From positions 1-64,000 of the forward strand of contig NGBS01001160.1 in assembly GCA_002245135.1 (NCBI GenBank): a DNA stretch of 64,000 bases. Direction: 5' to 3'. The position numbers were made by a program, and so were the translations under genes. Shown in pieces: positions 1 through 10,637 of this stretch. How positions within the stretch are numbered: position 1 is the stretch's first letter; every line of letters starts with the position of its first letter. The notes beneath the pieces are model-generated. The model was not told the DNA's origin. It did no database searches and saw only the letters and a program-made list of their open reading frames with translations. This DNA is from Proteromonas lacertae (Eukaryota; Sar; Bigyra; Opalinata; Proteromonadidae).

Positions 1-61
1 GTATACAACAAAACAGGAACAGTATTATGCGATTTAGATAACAGCTATAATGAATATAGAG

Positions 62-1160
62 ACTATAATGCATGAATTATCTTATCATTGTCCAGATGAT
101 GTGAAAGGTATTAAATATTATGATGATACAATTTGATGGATGTCATGTAGCAAAAGATAAAGCAAATGGTCAATATGAAGTAATAGATCCATTATTATTA
201 CATTATACTCCTGGTAATAGAACAAGATCTAGATGTGGTCTAAAGAAGAACATTATATGGAAGTGATAGATCCTGTAGGAGGATGCACCAATGGTTGATA
301 TAAGAATAAAAAGGCATTGCGATTTCATTTGCTGATTTATTTAATACAATTTTATCATGCAAAAGTGATATTTATTTTGGTGAAACAATTTATATTTCAA
401 TAACATTTGCAGGAATTAATTCATGGATATTATATAAGCATAAATTAATTGCACAAACAGCTGAGGCTGATCATGATGGAGAAAGCTATTATGATGAATG
501 GGACAAGATTTATTGAAATGAATATAATAAATCCAAAATTATATGTTGCATATAATAAAAGTCCACAATGTAATGCAAATACAATTAATTATGTTACTCA
601 TCATGGTATAGATTTTACTGATTTCAATATAGTTCAGTTAGTAAAAGATACTATTACAGGTGATCCTAATTTTAGCTATAATTTTACTATTAATAGTAGT
701 TTAGGTCCTTATGTGAAATATATATTATATAGAGTTTATATGAATAATGTTGCAACTAGAACACCTTTACCTTTTAAGTTTGCTGATGATAGAAGTTAAA
801 TGGCAAATAAATGATACACCATGTACACCAGATTATTTAAATATAACTAAATATGAAACATTTGAAAAATTATATCCTATAATTAGAGGAACATATTTTG
901 AGAGATGTCATCAAGAAATTGATTGGTATGAAAGATTTTTTGATATATTAAATTTCGGAAGTGATTCATTAACTGATATAAAATCAAGAGCAGGTAGAGA
1001 TTTAAGTAAAGATTTAAAAATTACTTTTGAAGCAAGAAATCATGTTTTTGATACAAATAATACTGCTCATCATGCAGTAATGACATATCATCACAAGTTC
1101 TACATTATAACAGGTAAGATGTTAATCATCTCAGCTAGAGGAGTAGAGAAGGTGATTTAA
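62..1160 (+). pseudogene. Degraded major-capsid-protein-like gene (double jelly-roll type)
   Basis: Coding sequence continues through at least four frame changes and stops: about 68-137, 130-255, 313-456, 508-800 and 785-1160. Recognisable patches are a segment near 315-415 containing ADLFNTIL and YFGETIYI, and a C-terminal half near 520-900 with NPKLYVAYNK, LGPYVKYILYRVYMN and LNITKYETFEKLYPI. The spacing of these blocks resembles the second jelly roll of PLV capsid proteins, and the gene sits directly upstream of a packaging ATPase as in those elements. As it stands it cannot make a full-length protein. The capsid assignment comes from pattern and position, not a database match; a different structural protein of the element is the alternative. 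Confidence 0.55.
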
Positions 1161-1213
1161 AAATTATGATTTTAATTACAATTTAATATTTCTATTGCTA
1201 TTATTACTTTATT

Positions 1214-1976
1214 ATGTTTAAGTTTGAAAAAATAAATAACATAAGGGTTGAACCTGTAGATGGTGGTGAAAATTCAATCCTAAGAAGATAGTTGGTTATG
1301 ATTATTTCAATGAGCCATTTTGTAACATTTTTATAGTTGCTCGTAAAAATAGTGGTAAGACTACTCTCATCTATAATATATTAAGACATGTTTTGGATCC
1401 AAGATATAAAGAAAAAACAACATGTTCACTTCTTTGTGGGAACTATCAAACAAGACAAGTTATATGATTCAATCAAAGAATTACTCGATTATCACGAAAT
1501 TGATTATGATGAAAATGATTCACTCATTGATCCAGAGTCAGGTGAGAATGTGGTAGAGAGAATGATGAAAGAAATAAATGATGTTGATAAAGATAATTAT
1601 TCTTATGCTGAGCATATTATGATCTTTGATGATCTTAGTTTAGAATTAAAAACATCAACAATAATACCTGTACTGATGAAAGAAAATAGACATTTAAAAT
1701 CAAAAAATTATTATTAGTAGTCAATATATAACAGATATAGTACCAGCAGCTAGATCACAAGTTGATTATTGTCTTACATTTTATGGGTTAAGTAATAGAA
1801 ATCTATTTGATTTATACAACTCATTAAATATATGGATCCCTGAGTATGAAACATTTAAAAAATTATATCTTGCAGTCACTAAACCACAATTCAATTTTTT
1901 ATATATTGATAATGTTAAAAAAGTCTTTAGAGCAAATTTTAATATTATGATTGAAGATCATTCTGAAGTTTCTTAA
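1214..1976 (+). pseudogene. Degraded A32-type genome-packaging ATPase
   Basis: Three reading-frame segments together give an FtsK/HerA-superfamily packaging ATPase. The first (to about 1290) starts at ATG 1214 and runs into TAG. The second (about 1277-1470) carries the Walker A motif ARKNSGKTT. The third (about 1445-1717) carries the Walker B motif HIMIFDDLS. The end (about 1700-1976) carries the ISSQY sensor region and RSQVDYCLTFYG, which matches the conserved C-terminal block of A32-like ATPases. Frame changes near 1280, 1450 and 1705 break it. The product would pump element DNA into capsids, so an intact copy elsewhere would point to a mobilisable virus-like element. Confidence 0.75.
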
Positions 1977-2031
1977 ATAATATTTTTATAAATATATATA
2001 TATATATATATATATTCATTAATAAAAAATA

Positions 2032-2703
2032 ATGTTTATTGGGGATAGAAATAAAGTTGATGTATTAGATGAAGATAAATTAATAGATGATATTACAAAT
2101 AATATTACAGATAAATTAGATGAAGTGAAAGATCAAATTCTAACAGTATGTAATACAATAAATAGTGTAGTAAATAATATACCTCGTACTATAATACCAA
2201 GACCTTATTGTTTGCATAAACAACATACATTTTATTCTATGAAAAGAAAATATTTAGTTAATGGATCACCTGTATGGGATACTAAAATTACTAAAATACC
2301 AATCAAAATAGAGATGTTTGAGCATTTTATGAAGATTAAATTATATGATGGTTTTACATGTAATTATAGTGGATATATAGGTCATCAATTATATTTAGAT
2401 GAAGATGATATCATCAAAGCTGAACCTGGTAGAGATGAATATTTACAACGTTATTATAATATACTACTAGGATTATACTCTAATAAATTATTCCCCATTA
2501 GAGCAACAAATGTTAAAGATACTTATCATACATTAACTAATAGACCTTATTATGAGATAAAACATACATTAGTTAATAATAATAATAATCAACCTACATT
2601 ATGTATTGTAGCTGATCAATACCCTAATCAAGAATATCTTGCAATACCAAGACAGACATTCTTCACAGATTATATGAACACAGGTATTACAGAATTCTTT
2701 TAA
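2032..2703 (+). CDS. Element-encoded protein of unknown function, paralog 1 (MFIGDRN family)
   Basis: Uninterrupted 223-residue ORF starting MFIGDRN, preceded by a TA-repeat promoter-like tract at about 1990-2015. Residues 10-50 are rich in D, K, I and N with heptad-like spacing and could form a short coiled coil. Residues 60-223 look beta-rich, with IPIKIEMF and MKIKLYDGF blocks. The next gene shares the start and both blocks, so the two are tandem duplicates. I do not recognise the family. Position after the capsid and ATPase genes, and the coiled-coil plus beta-domain layout, would suit a fibre or minor virion protein, but that is inference. It is intact although the capsid and ATPase genes are broken. 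Confidence 0.6.
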   Translation: MFIGDRNKVDVLDEDKLIDDITNNITDKLDEVKDQILTVCNTINSVVNNIPRTIIPRPYCLHKQHTFYSMKRKYLVNGSPVWDTKITKIPIKIEMFEHFMKIKLYDGFTCNYSGYIGHQLYLDEDDIIKAEPGRDEYLQRYYNILLGLYSNKLFPIRATNVKDTYHTLTNRPYYEIKHTLVNNNNNQPTLCIVADQYPNQEYLAIPRQTFFTDYMNTGITEFF

Positions 2704-2803
2704 TATAATAATAATAATAATAATAATAATACGTATATATAAATCAGTTTTAAATTTCTTGATGAATTTAATAGATTTTATATTTTTTATAATATATAAA
2801 ATT

Positions 2804-3688
2804 ATGTTTATTGGTGATAGAAATAATAATACATTAGATATTGATACAAAAGAGATTGCAAGTGAGATATCAAAAAATGTTAGTGTTAATATAGATATTC
2901 AAACATTATCAGATTCTATATCACAAAAGATTCAAATACCAACACCTAATATAACTGTAGATAGTAATAGTATATCAACCTATATAAATCAACCAATAAA
3001 TGATAATACTGATACTAAAACAAAAGCAATAAAAGATGAAGTAGATCAAATTTATAATGAAGTTGATACAATAAGAAATATTGAAAGAGTTGTAGGTTGT
3101 AATGATTATAATACTGATGAAGAATTATATATGACTCAAGGTTTTGGTAAATATGATTCAATTTATAATCATCTTAAATTAATAAATATATATAACCCAC
3201 AACCTTATAGTATTCAAATTACTACATGGACTGTAAAAGTTACTAGAACAGATAATACATCATCAATTATAGATCAGATACCTATTAAAGTTACAATATT
3301 CATGAATTCTATAAGAATCAAAATTTATAATACACATCAATTAATTTATAATGATAGATCAGATATAAAACAAATTGATATTTATCTAGATGATAATCAT
3401 TTATTATCAAAATTATATAGTAATCAATCTGTATTAACTGATTTTTATAATAAGCTTATTGAAAAATACCCTAATGATGGTAGTAATTGTATAGTATTCC
3501 CATTACAAGTTTATAATAATTCTCAATACCCATCAGAATACATACCAACACATTTTATATTAATAAATGATAATAAACCTAATCTACATTTACAAAGTGA
3601 TAGTATTGAAGGTTATCAAAAACAATGTATATTACCTGGTGTTATTGAAACTATGTATATTGATTACAGTATTATCAATCCTTTATAA
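2804..3688 (+). CDS. Element-encoded protein of unknown function, paralog 2 (MFIGDRN family)
   Basis: ORF of 294 residues, start placed at ATG 2804 because it gives the same MFIGDRN start as the preceding gene; an upstream in-frame ATG at 2759 would add only low-complexity residues. Residues 10-110 are D/I/N/T rich with repeated amphipathic stretches (for example IASEISKNVSVNIDIQ), followed by a beta-rich domain with IPIKVTIF and IRIKIYN, matching paralog 1. Paralog 2 is about 70 residues longer, mostly in the N-terminal repeat region. Function is unknown; a structural or attachment role is possible from context. An ATT-repeat spacer (2705-2730) separates the two genes. Confidence 0.6.
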   Translation: MFIGDRNNNTLDIDTKEIASEISKNVSVNIDIQTLSDSISQKIQIPTPNITVDSNSISTYINQPINDNTDTKTKAIKDEVDQIYNEVDTIRNIERVVGCNDYNTDEELYMTQGFGKYDSIYNHLKLINIYNPQPYSIQITTWTVKVTRTDNTSSIIDQIPIKVTIFMNSIRIKIYNTHQLIYNDRSDIKQIDIYLDDNHLLSKLYSNQSVLTDFYNKLIEKYPNDGSNCIVFPLQVYNNSQYPSEYIPTHFILINDNKPNLHLQSDSIEGYQKQCILPGVIETMYIDYSIINPL

Positions 3689-4014
3689 TATACTATTTAT
3701 TACATCATCAATATCTTTTAGTATAATTTTAGTATATTTTTAGTGAATTATAAACACCTTTTATTAATTTTAGTGAAATCCCACCATGTATTATAAAATA
3801 TTTATCCCATCATCCTTTATATCCCTACCAGTAAAACCAGTAGAACTTAGAATAACATAGCTTGTAGCGACCTGTTCTACCCCTGCCGTGGCTACTGTAG
3901 AGAAAGACTATAGATCAATATTTTACTATTAATCCATCAGTAATTAATATTTCAAATTTTTTAATTTGTTTCCTCAATATTTTAAACATTTTGGATATTT
4001 TGGGTATAGGAACA
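3689..4014. other. Intergenic stretch between element remnant and pseudokinase gene
   Basis: No ORF or RNA gene recognised. The ends are AT-rich, but about 3820-3905 is clearly richer in G and C than its surroundings (ACCAGTAAAACCAGTAGAAC, then CCCCTGCCGTGGCTACTGTAG). This patch could be the outer end of the element or a fragment of another repeat. No tRNA-type A or B box was found. Confidence 0.4.
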
Positions 4015-5147
4015 CTAAATATCCTGTTTATTCATATCCTCTATAATATATCTTATATCATTTCCTTTATATCCAATATTCATTGTAGCACCAAAATCAA
4101 CTGATGAACCATGAACTACAAATATGAAGTGATAAAAACCTATTTCCATTTTTACATTTAAGTAACAATGAGGAAAGATAGTTTTAGGATGTTCAAATAC
4201 ATCAGTTATAGTTTTTCTATCTTTAGATATTTCGATATATTTGTGTTTAAATTTATCAATAAAATGAACAGCTATATTAAAAATAAATATATATATATGT
4301 ATATATATACTTCTATTAGATGTTCTTTCCACTTCTATCATCAAATCACTCATTGATATTCTCTTCTTCACATCTTTCACTAATATTTTCTTTATTAATG
4401 GATTTATTAGCTCATTATATTCTATCTTCAAATCACTATAAGTTCCTTTTATTATTTTACTTTCTAAATCAAATAATGTATTACCAGTAAATGGATATTC
4501 TCCACATAAAACATAATAAAATATTACTCCAATACTCCATACATCTATACTCTCCTTAGTTTCTTTATTTTCAATTATTTCTGGGGCTAATGTTCGGATA
4601 TTTTTCATATTATAGGGAAACCCCATTTTTGAATTTTCAAATAACAAATTGAAACAATTATCTGTTAGAAAATAATGATCATAGTCTTTATTGAATAGAA
4701 TATTTGTTGCTCTTATTGCTCCACTTATCATCTTATTACTATGAAGAGTTGATACGCATTGGCATATTTCTGTTATGAATCTAAAACATTCATTTACATT
4801 GATAAAATATTCTTTAGGGTTTATTAAATCTAATGTCTTTTTATATTCTGGTGTTATTAATAAAAGATAATCTGGAGTTTTATTTATCATAGTAAATGGA
4901 ACCATATTGGGTATTTTCATTGTTTGAAGCCTTTGACAAGTGAAGATAAATGACGTTAAATTGACATCCGAGAAATTATTACATATAATTGCTTTCAGCC
5001 GTTTGTATTCATTACCTTTTTGGGTTTTTAATCTGCAGTTAGCAAATTCATTATTAGCATGTAACATACCAACAATCTACAGTATATCATTATATAGTAT
5101 ACATCATAAATATCGCTTAGTCCCAGAGATGAATAGAGTGAACCCAT
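4015..5147 (-). CDS. Protein pseudokinase, possibly N-myristoylated
   Basis: Exons 5103-5147, 4311-5076 and 4015-4271 (introns of 26 and 39 nt) give 355 residues. The kinase fold is clear: a lysine in the AIK-like LKAI, an APE motif (LAPEII), and the helix-F block IDVWSIGVIFYYVLCGEYPF. Catalytic residues are lost. The HRD-K-N loop reads SGAIRATN, so the catalytic Asp and Lys are replaced, DFG reads TDNC, and the glycine loop lacks its glycines. It should therefore be a scaffold or nucleotide-binding pseudokinase. The start at 5147 gives MGSLYSSL, fitting the MGxxxS N-myristoylation consensus; a longer in-frame start at 5219 is less likely. After the kinase domain is a tail of about 85 residues of unknown type. 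Confidence 0.75.
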
Positions 5148-5296
5148 AAAAGAATAACGAAAATTTAAAAAACTGAAATTTGGGGAAACGAAAATTATTT
5201 CTGAAATTACCCCAGACAATTTAAAAAAGGAATTTATTGAACAAATGAATTATCTATTATATTATTAGAAAGTAACAATCAAAATAGCTATCTACA

Positions 5297-6868
5297 TTAT
5301 ATCGTTTTTGTTTCTTTAATTACTAATCCTCCAATTAAAGCTGGAGGTGGTTCAGCCTTCTTATTTTCCTCTGCTTTATTCTCAATGTTTGGTTTATTTA
5401 AATGGAATTGTGATAATCTAACAGGTGGAGATGGTGGTCTCAAATTCAAATTTATACTAATAGGCACAGCTTGTGGCTTCTCTCCTGTAACCATAAGTGT
5501 GAACTTCTGTGGAAAAGCTAAATGATCATCAAAGTTTGCATATCTAGAAGATGCTCTTGAACTTATACTACTACCTCTTTTAATAAAATCATCTGGAGTT
5601 ACTTCATCAAATCCTTTAATACTCAACTTTTCATTATCATCATCTCCTCCTCCATCTACTTCACTTGCTTTTTCATTATTTACTTTTTCAACATCTTCTT
5701 CTTTTACTCTTTCTTCATCATCTACTTTCTCTTCATTATTCTTATCATTTCTTCCTGATTCTAAATCAAATACATCTTCTACTTTCATTTCATTCATACT
5801 TTGCCTTAATACATCATTTACATAATTCTCTACTTGCTCATCTTCCGCTGATTTTGGTGACATTTGATCATAATCCTCCTGTTGTTGTTGTTGTATTTCT
5901 TTATTCTCTTCTTCATTGTTTTCTTTTTCATTTTCATTAATATTTGGTATTTTTGACTGTTGTTGTTTTTCTTCTTCTTCTTCATCTTCCTTAGGTTGTG
6001 GCTGTTGTTGATTGTTATTTATTAATAATACTTTATGCTCAACATAATCATTATCAAATGCATGTGTTACAACTGGTTTATCACTTTCATTATTATTCAT
6101 TGGTTTATTATTAATTACTTCCTCTTCTTCTTCTTCTTCTTCTTCTTTCGCCATTTCTTCTGGTTTTTCTTCTTCCTCATCATCATTAAAGTTGTAATTC
6201 ACATTATTGGATATAATTTCTTCATTTCTTTGAGATTTTGGTGTTTGTGATTCACTTCTACTGCTATTATTATTATTAATAGGTGGGAAAAATGAAGGAG
6301 TAGATTTAGATAATCTTTCTTCTCTTTCTAATGAATCTAAGTTATCTTGGTGGTGATCTACAGCTGTATTATTAACTGCAAATTGTGTGTGCTTTGCTGA
6401 TCGATAATGTTCTTTATTTGTTATTGCTGATTTGGCATATCCACATTCTGTACAAAAATTGAAGGCTGGATAGTTGACATGACTACATACACACATCCAA
6501 CCTACTAATGGCATTGCTGGAGCATTTCTACTGAATGTTATTGAGTCAGCAATATGAATCTATAAGAGTAATAAAATTGAATAATGAATATTCATTATAT
6601 ACATTTGGTAAAAATAAATTTCTTGTACATCTTCGTTTGCCACTATTAACCTAAAGCAAAACAGTTATGAAACGAATAATACTGAATCAAGAGAGGAATT
6701 TGTAGAACCACTATATGAATAATAATAATAAGAGTTATACAGTGAAAAATCCAATGACTTTTTATCGGCCCACTTGCTATTAAAAAATATAACAATCATT
6801 GCTTACCCTGTAGAGTTGTTTGATTTATTTGTAGAGGAATCGTTTCCAATCTTTGGTAGTTTATCCAT
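5297..6868 (-). CDS. RanBP2-type zinc-finger protein with long acidic low-complexity region
   Basis: Exons 6807-6868, 6683-6776, 6603-6650 and 5297-6559 (introns 30, 32 and 43 nt) give 488 residues. Residues 1-70 are Ser/Asn/Tyr rich. Residues about 84-105 form a RanBP2-like zinc ribbon (GWMCVCSHVN then NFCTECG), with a CxC first pair instead of the usual Cx2-4C. The middle (about 130-390) is mostly E, N, Q and K and surely disordered. The C-terminal 90 residues contain FTLMVTGEKPQAVPISI and a PPSPPVR motif and are less biased. Such fingers bind ubiquitin or single-stranded RNA; I cannot say which here. The specific protein is not recognised. Confidence 0.7.
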
Positions 6869-7053
6869 TTCCTAAAAATATTCTAGGTGTATTTTATTAT
6901 AAAAAGAATAAATAACGATTTAATTTGATTTGGCTTGAATACCAAATTTTATTTTTTTCAAATTCACATCAAAAGAACAATGATAATAATTTCATAATAA
7001 AATTTATTTAGTAAAGAATATATATTGGTTTGTATTTTAACGGTTAATTGAGC

Positions 7054-7789
7054 TTAATCAGAATCACTTTCTTCTTCTGATCCACTCTCTTCTTCTGAAC
7101 TCTCTTCATCAGAACCACTCTCCTCTTCTGAAGATGATTCTTCCTCACCAGAGCCACTCTCTTCCTCAGAGGAAGATTCTTCTGAGGAGCTTTCTTTTTT
7201 GTTTGTAGTTGTAGTAGTTGTGACTGGAGGTGGAGCTGTAACAGTTTGTTGTCCAACTCTTGCTCTATTTATATTTTATAAATATTAATTCAACAAAATA
7301 TATAAATATACCTCTTTTCATCTAAATCTTGAAGTGATAAACCATCAATATATAAATCATAGTACCAACCTAATTTAGCATCATCAGAAACAACAATTGA
7401 TATAGTACGACCTTCAATTTTGAAAGGAAATGTATAATCTAAACCTGCATCGAAAAAATCTTGTTCTTCATATTCTGCTTCACCATCAAGTACAACAATC
7501 TTCTTACCAGACAACTGACTGTGGTATATTGAGATTGTATGTTCTTCACCTTCGACAATTAGCTCCCATGTGACTTTTACCTTTGTTCTACAAGATCATA
7601 AATTGATTATGAATACTTTGATAGAAGTCTTCCCACACCTTCTCTTTTAAATGTCACTTGGTAACATCTATTAGGGTCTACATCCTATAGATATATAAAA
7701 ATATATTTCACTTAATTGAAATTCTATACTGCTGTAATTTCTTTAGGACCATTTGCCCAAACATCAGTTGGTTCTTCATAATCATCCAT
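7054..7789 (-). CDS. FAIM-like (Fas apoptotic inhibitory molecule) beta-domain protein with acidic Ser/Glu tail
   Basis: Exons 7730-7789, 7617-7684, 7312-7587 and 7054-7264 (introns 45, 29 and 47 nt) give 204 residues. The N-terminus EPTDVWANGPKEITA resembles the DVWCNGxK block of FAIM1. Residues about 55-135 (VTWELIVEGEEHTISIY, SGKKIVVLDG, YDLYIDGLSLQ) match the non-catalytic beta-sandwich of FAIM. In animals FAIM guards against stress-induced protein aggregation and regulates NF-kB and death signalling. The final 60 residues are TTTT followed by repeated SSSEEE/GSEEES blocks, a CK2-like phospho-acceptor tail not usual in animal FAIM1. Family assignment is by pattern and is fairly secure; the function here is not known. 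Confidence 0.65.
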
Positions 7790-7932
7790 TATGCAAAATT
7801 ATAAATAATCTATATAAATAAAAAAATATAATGTATTTTAGAGTGAATATATTGAAAACATACTCTTAAAATAAAAAAGATATTTTAGATCTCTCAAACT
7901 TCCTCAAACTACTCTCCAATTATTCATTTCAA

Positions 7933-8377
7933 ATGAGTGGTAATAGAAAACATGTACAACTGCATTTTTGTGAGAATTGGTATATTCAAATATATTATAA
8001 GCTAGTAATAACATATTAGTTCCAGCAGAACTGAAAAATCCACCTGGTTTGGTTTATAAATGTCCTAAATGTGATAGTACACGTGCATCGGATGATCCAT
8101 GTGTTTTTGTGTATGATGTGAAAAAAGAACAGGCGTATTTAGTGATATGAATTTATTTTATCATAGAAACGTCTTAGCAACAATTAATGATGATATAATA
8201 TATGATAATACAATTTATAGGACAGATTCTAGAGACAAACATGCACAAAAATGTCCAAAATGTGGTTCTAACGATGCTGTATATTTTATGCATCATGATC
8301 AGTTTGGTGAAGATATGTCCCTTATTTATGTGTGTAAAAAATGTAGAAATAAGTTCATTTCTGGTGGTCATGAATAA
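7933..8377 (+). CDS. RPB9: DNA-directed RNA polymerase II subunit RPB9
   Basis: Exons 7933-7979, 8006-8100 and 8133-8377 (introns 26 and 32 nt) give 128 residues, the usual RPB9 size. The N-terminal zinc ribbon reads FCENCNNILVPAEL, then YKCPKCDS. The C-terminal TFIIS-type ribbon reads KCPKCGSNDAVYF, then MSLIYVCKKC. RPB9 sits at the jaw of polymerase II and affects start-site choice, elongation and proofreading. Intron 2 (GTGTTTTT to AACAG) reads through in frame for ten codons, but splicing is needed to join the two ribbons and it gives VFSDMNLFYHRN, a good match to the RPB9 linker. RPB9 is preferred to the Pol I paralog because of the CENCNNIL block. Confidence 0.88.
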
Positions 8378-8625
8378 TTTTAGTTTTTTTTCTCAATAGT
8401 AAATAGCTTTATTTTTAATTTGTATATTTTTATTACCAAATGAACAGAACTTTTACATAATACGAAGTAATTATATATAATATGTATAATTTATATATAT
8501 ATGTATATAATGGATTCTTTTACACATAAAAAGATATACTGTTATATGGACTTTGCTACACAAGAAGATGAACCAATTGTATTTGAATAAAACAAATATC
8601 TTGGAACAAAATATGCTGAAATAAT
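8378..8625 (+). other. Gap between RPB9 and the RGS gene, with a cyclophilin-like scrap
   Basis: AT-rich spacer with TA repeats at about 8473-8508. A 26-codon plus-strand ORF at 8509-8589 (MDSFTHKKIYCYMDFATQED then EPIVFE) ends in TAA. It resembles the very N-terminus of a cyclophilin (YFDI...GRIVFEL), but nothing downstream continues that domain. It may be a gene fragment or chance. Confidence 0.25.
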
Positions 8626-10496
8626 CTAATAATCAAAAAAGTAACTAATATAAAGTATATATACATCAGTTAAAAATGCTCTAACAGGATTAATTGTAGT
8701 AATTTCAAAATCATCAGTATCTAGTTTCTCAATTACATTATCAACAATCTTCCTATCAAAATAAGATGATAAATTCATATCTCCAGTCAAATATTTCTTT
8801 GTAATTGTTTGAAGTTTTGTCAATCTCAATGTTAATTGTGATGTTTTCTCAACATTCCTAATAGATCTTAAAAACTCAACCAATTTCACAGAATCTTTCA
8901 AATGATATTTATCCAGTAAGAAATCTGAGAATATTGACTTTGCTTCTGGATCTGCTAATATTCCAGCAATACCAACTACTGGTTTGTTTCCTTTGGTCCA
9001 AGCTATTGGAATAGCTTGATATAATGCAATACAACTACTACGACATGTTAATGGTAAACTATCTACTGAAATAATAATAATAAAGTTATATATAAATACT
9101 ATTATATTTATTGTCACTAACAGTTGAAGAAGATTCTGGAAATATAACTGGACTACTTTTTGAAGACATCCTTTTTCTAAAACTGTTATTCAAAGATGAT
9201 GATGAATGACCTGAATTTCTAGCTGATGTATTTTTATACTCTTCTTTACTTTCAGACATTTTTGATTCATTAAATTGTGGATATATTGATTTAGATAAAA
9301 CTGTTGGTGATTGTGCAAATAAAGAAGACATTATCATATCTAATGGAGCTTTATAATAAAACTCTAATAGTTTACCATACTATATATATTAAATAATAAT
9401 AATACAGTGTCACTAGTTCTAAATGTATTGTCGATATCTTTATCAATTAAATTCAAACATTTCTCCTGCAATGTTCTAAATGGATAATGTCCTAATGTAC
9501 GATTATTGATTTGTTTCTGTAAAGTTTCATATTCTGAACTATCTAACATACTACTGATCGATTTATGAGTAATTAAATATTTATTATAAATCTCAGTAGC
9601 AGAATCTTCTCTATCTTCTGAACTGAAGATATGATTGAATAAAAATATATCATTTAATAAATCAACAAAAATTAAGTCAGATGGAAAATTCTTATTTAGA
9701 AATTCGACTAGAAATGGTCTTAAATCACTATTTTCAATTATGCATTTATAAGATAGATGTTGTATATAAGATATCCTGTATTTATGAAACTGTTCATTAC
9801 ATATTGAACTGTTAAGAAAATCTGTCAATTGTTCAGTTTCAAATTGGTATAGTAATTCTTGTTGCAATTCGTAGAATAGAGTTGGGCTTTGCGATGCTTG
9901 TACTCTAGTCATTAAATGATCATATAATCTGGATCTGATTTTATCAGGAACTAATACATTTATTAAAATGAGTATAATATACTTTGGATTTCCATTGGAG
10001 AACCATATGGAATAAATGATGAATAAATAGAAAGCGCCAATTTTGGTGGAGGATCCATGTTATGGATATAATATACTTTGTATGCTTCAATACTATTCCA
10101 TAGAAGCATCATATCAATTGAAAAATCAGTTTTTAGAAATGATATAAAGGATGATAATTCTTTTGGATCATCAAAAATCTAACCGCCAAATATATGAAAA
10201 AAATACGGAATTAGTCTTGGAATAGAGAGAATGATCTACTTTCTTACTGTCATTAAGTGACAATATAGCTGGGTTTTCGATTGACTCTCTTCTTTTGCGA
10301 TAACAAGGACTTGACATTATACAGCCATTACTGCTCGCCTAAGATATAAAGATATTTTTTATACTGTTGGTGATAGTTGTGATTCTGATAAATCAGATGA
10401 TTTGCCCTAAGTTGTATTAAAAGAGTAAATGCATACACTGCTGATATAGGAACTACTGCCACTCTTTCCCGATATAAATGGCGATTTAAAGTTCAT
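8626..10496 (-). CDS. Protein with three tandem RGS domains
   Basis: Exons 10437-10496, 10365-10406, 10207-10338, 9983-10178, 9406-9950, 9100-9379 and 8626-9065 (introns 30, 26, 28, 32, 26 and 34 nt) give 564 residues in one continuous frame. After an 78-residue Ser-rich start, RGS-like helical domains follow at about 79-180 (FDDPKELSSFISFLK, ALSIYSSFI, FYELQQELLYQF), 180-330 (LTDFLNSSICNEQF, ATEIYNKYLI, LQEKCLNLIDKDI) and 430-555 (AKSIFSDFLLDKYH, KKYLTGDMNLSS). A Ser-rich linker of about 70 residues precedes the third. RGS domains speed GTP hydrolysis by G-alpha subunits or serve as docking folds. All three are divergent, so catalytic activity is uncertain. The start was chosen because short exons 1-2 extend the frame cleanly upstream of the Met at 10317. 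Confidence 0.75.
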
Positions 10497-10637
10497 TATA
10501 TAAGTCATAATCACTTTACAACCATACAATAGCAAGATAAAAAAGAAAACTGTAAGAACAGTTTGGCTTGTTCTTTTTAAAATCTATAATGAATAAAGGA
10601 CAGAAATGTTGGTAACAAAAAAAATAATAGGGTTGGT

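Larger units (their letters stand above)
1..3720 (+). mobile_element. Remnant of a polinton / polinton-like-virus type element (left end outside window)
   Basis: Four collinear plus-strand genes without spliceosomal-looking introns differ from the intron-rich host genes that follow. They are a broken major-capsid-like gene, a broken A32-type packaging ATPase, and two intact paralogous genes that both start MFIGDRN. Capsid next to packaging ATPase is the morphogenesis core of polintons/Mavericks, virophages and polinton-like viruses. No polymerase, integrase or protease is visible, but the left part lies outside the window. The right border is set by the last gene and by the start of host gene content near 4 kb; I could not identify a terminal inverted repeat or target-site duplication. 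The class assignment is an inference from gene pairing and motifs. Confidence 0.6.

Noticed and set aside
3840-3910. Possible tRNA or structured RNA in the GC-rich patch
   Set aside because: No A/B boxes or cloverleaf pairing could be drawn.
7044-7256. Minus-strand ORF rich in Lys/Gln/Leu over the end of the FAIM-like gene
   Set aside because: A different frame of the Ser/Glu repeat tail; the spliced FAIM frame explains the region.
10589-10637. Upstream start for the U1-finger gene
   Set aside because: It would need a 19-nt intron, shorter than any well-supported intron here; the ATG at 10638 gives a normal family N-terminus.
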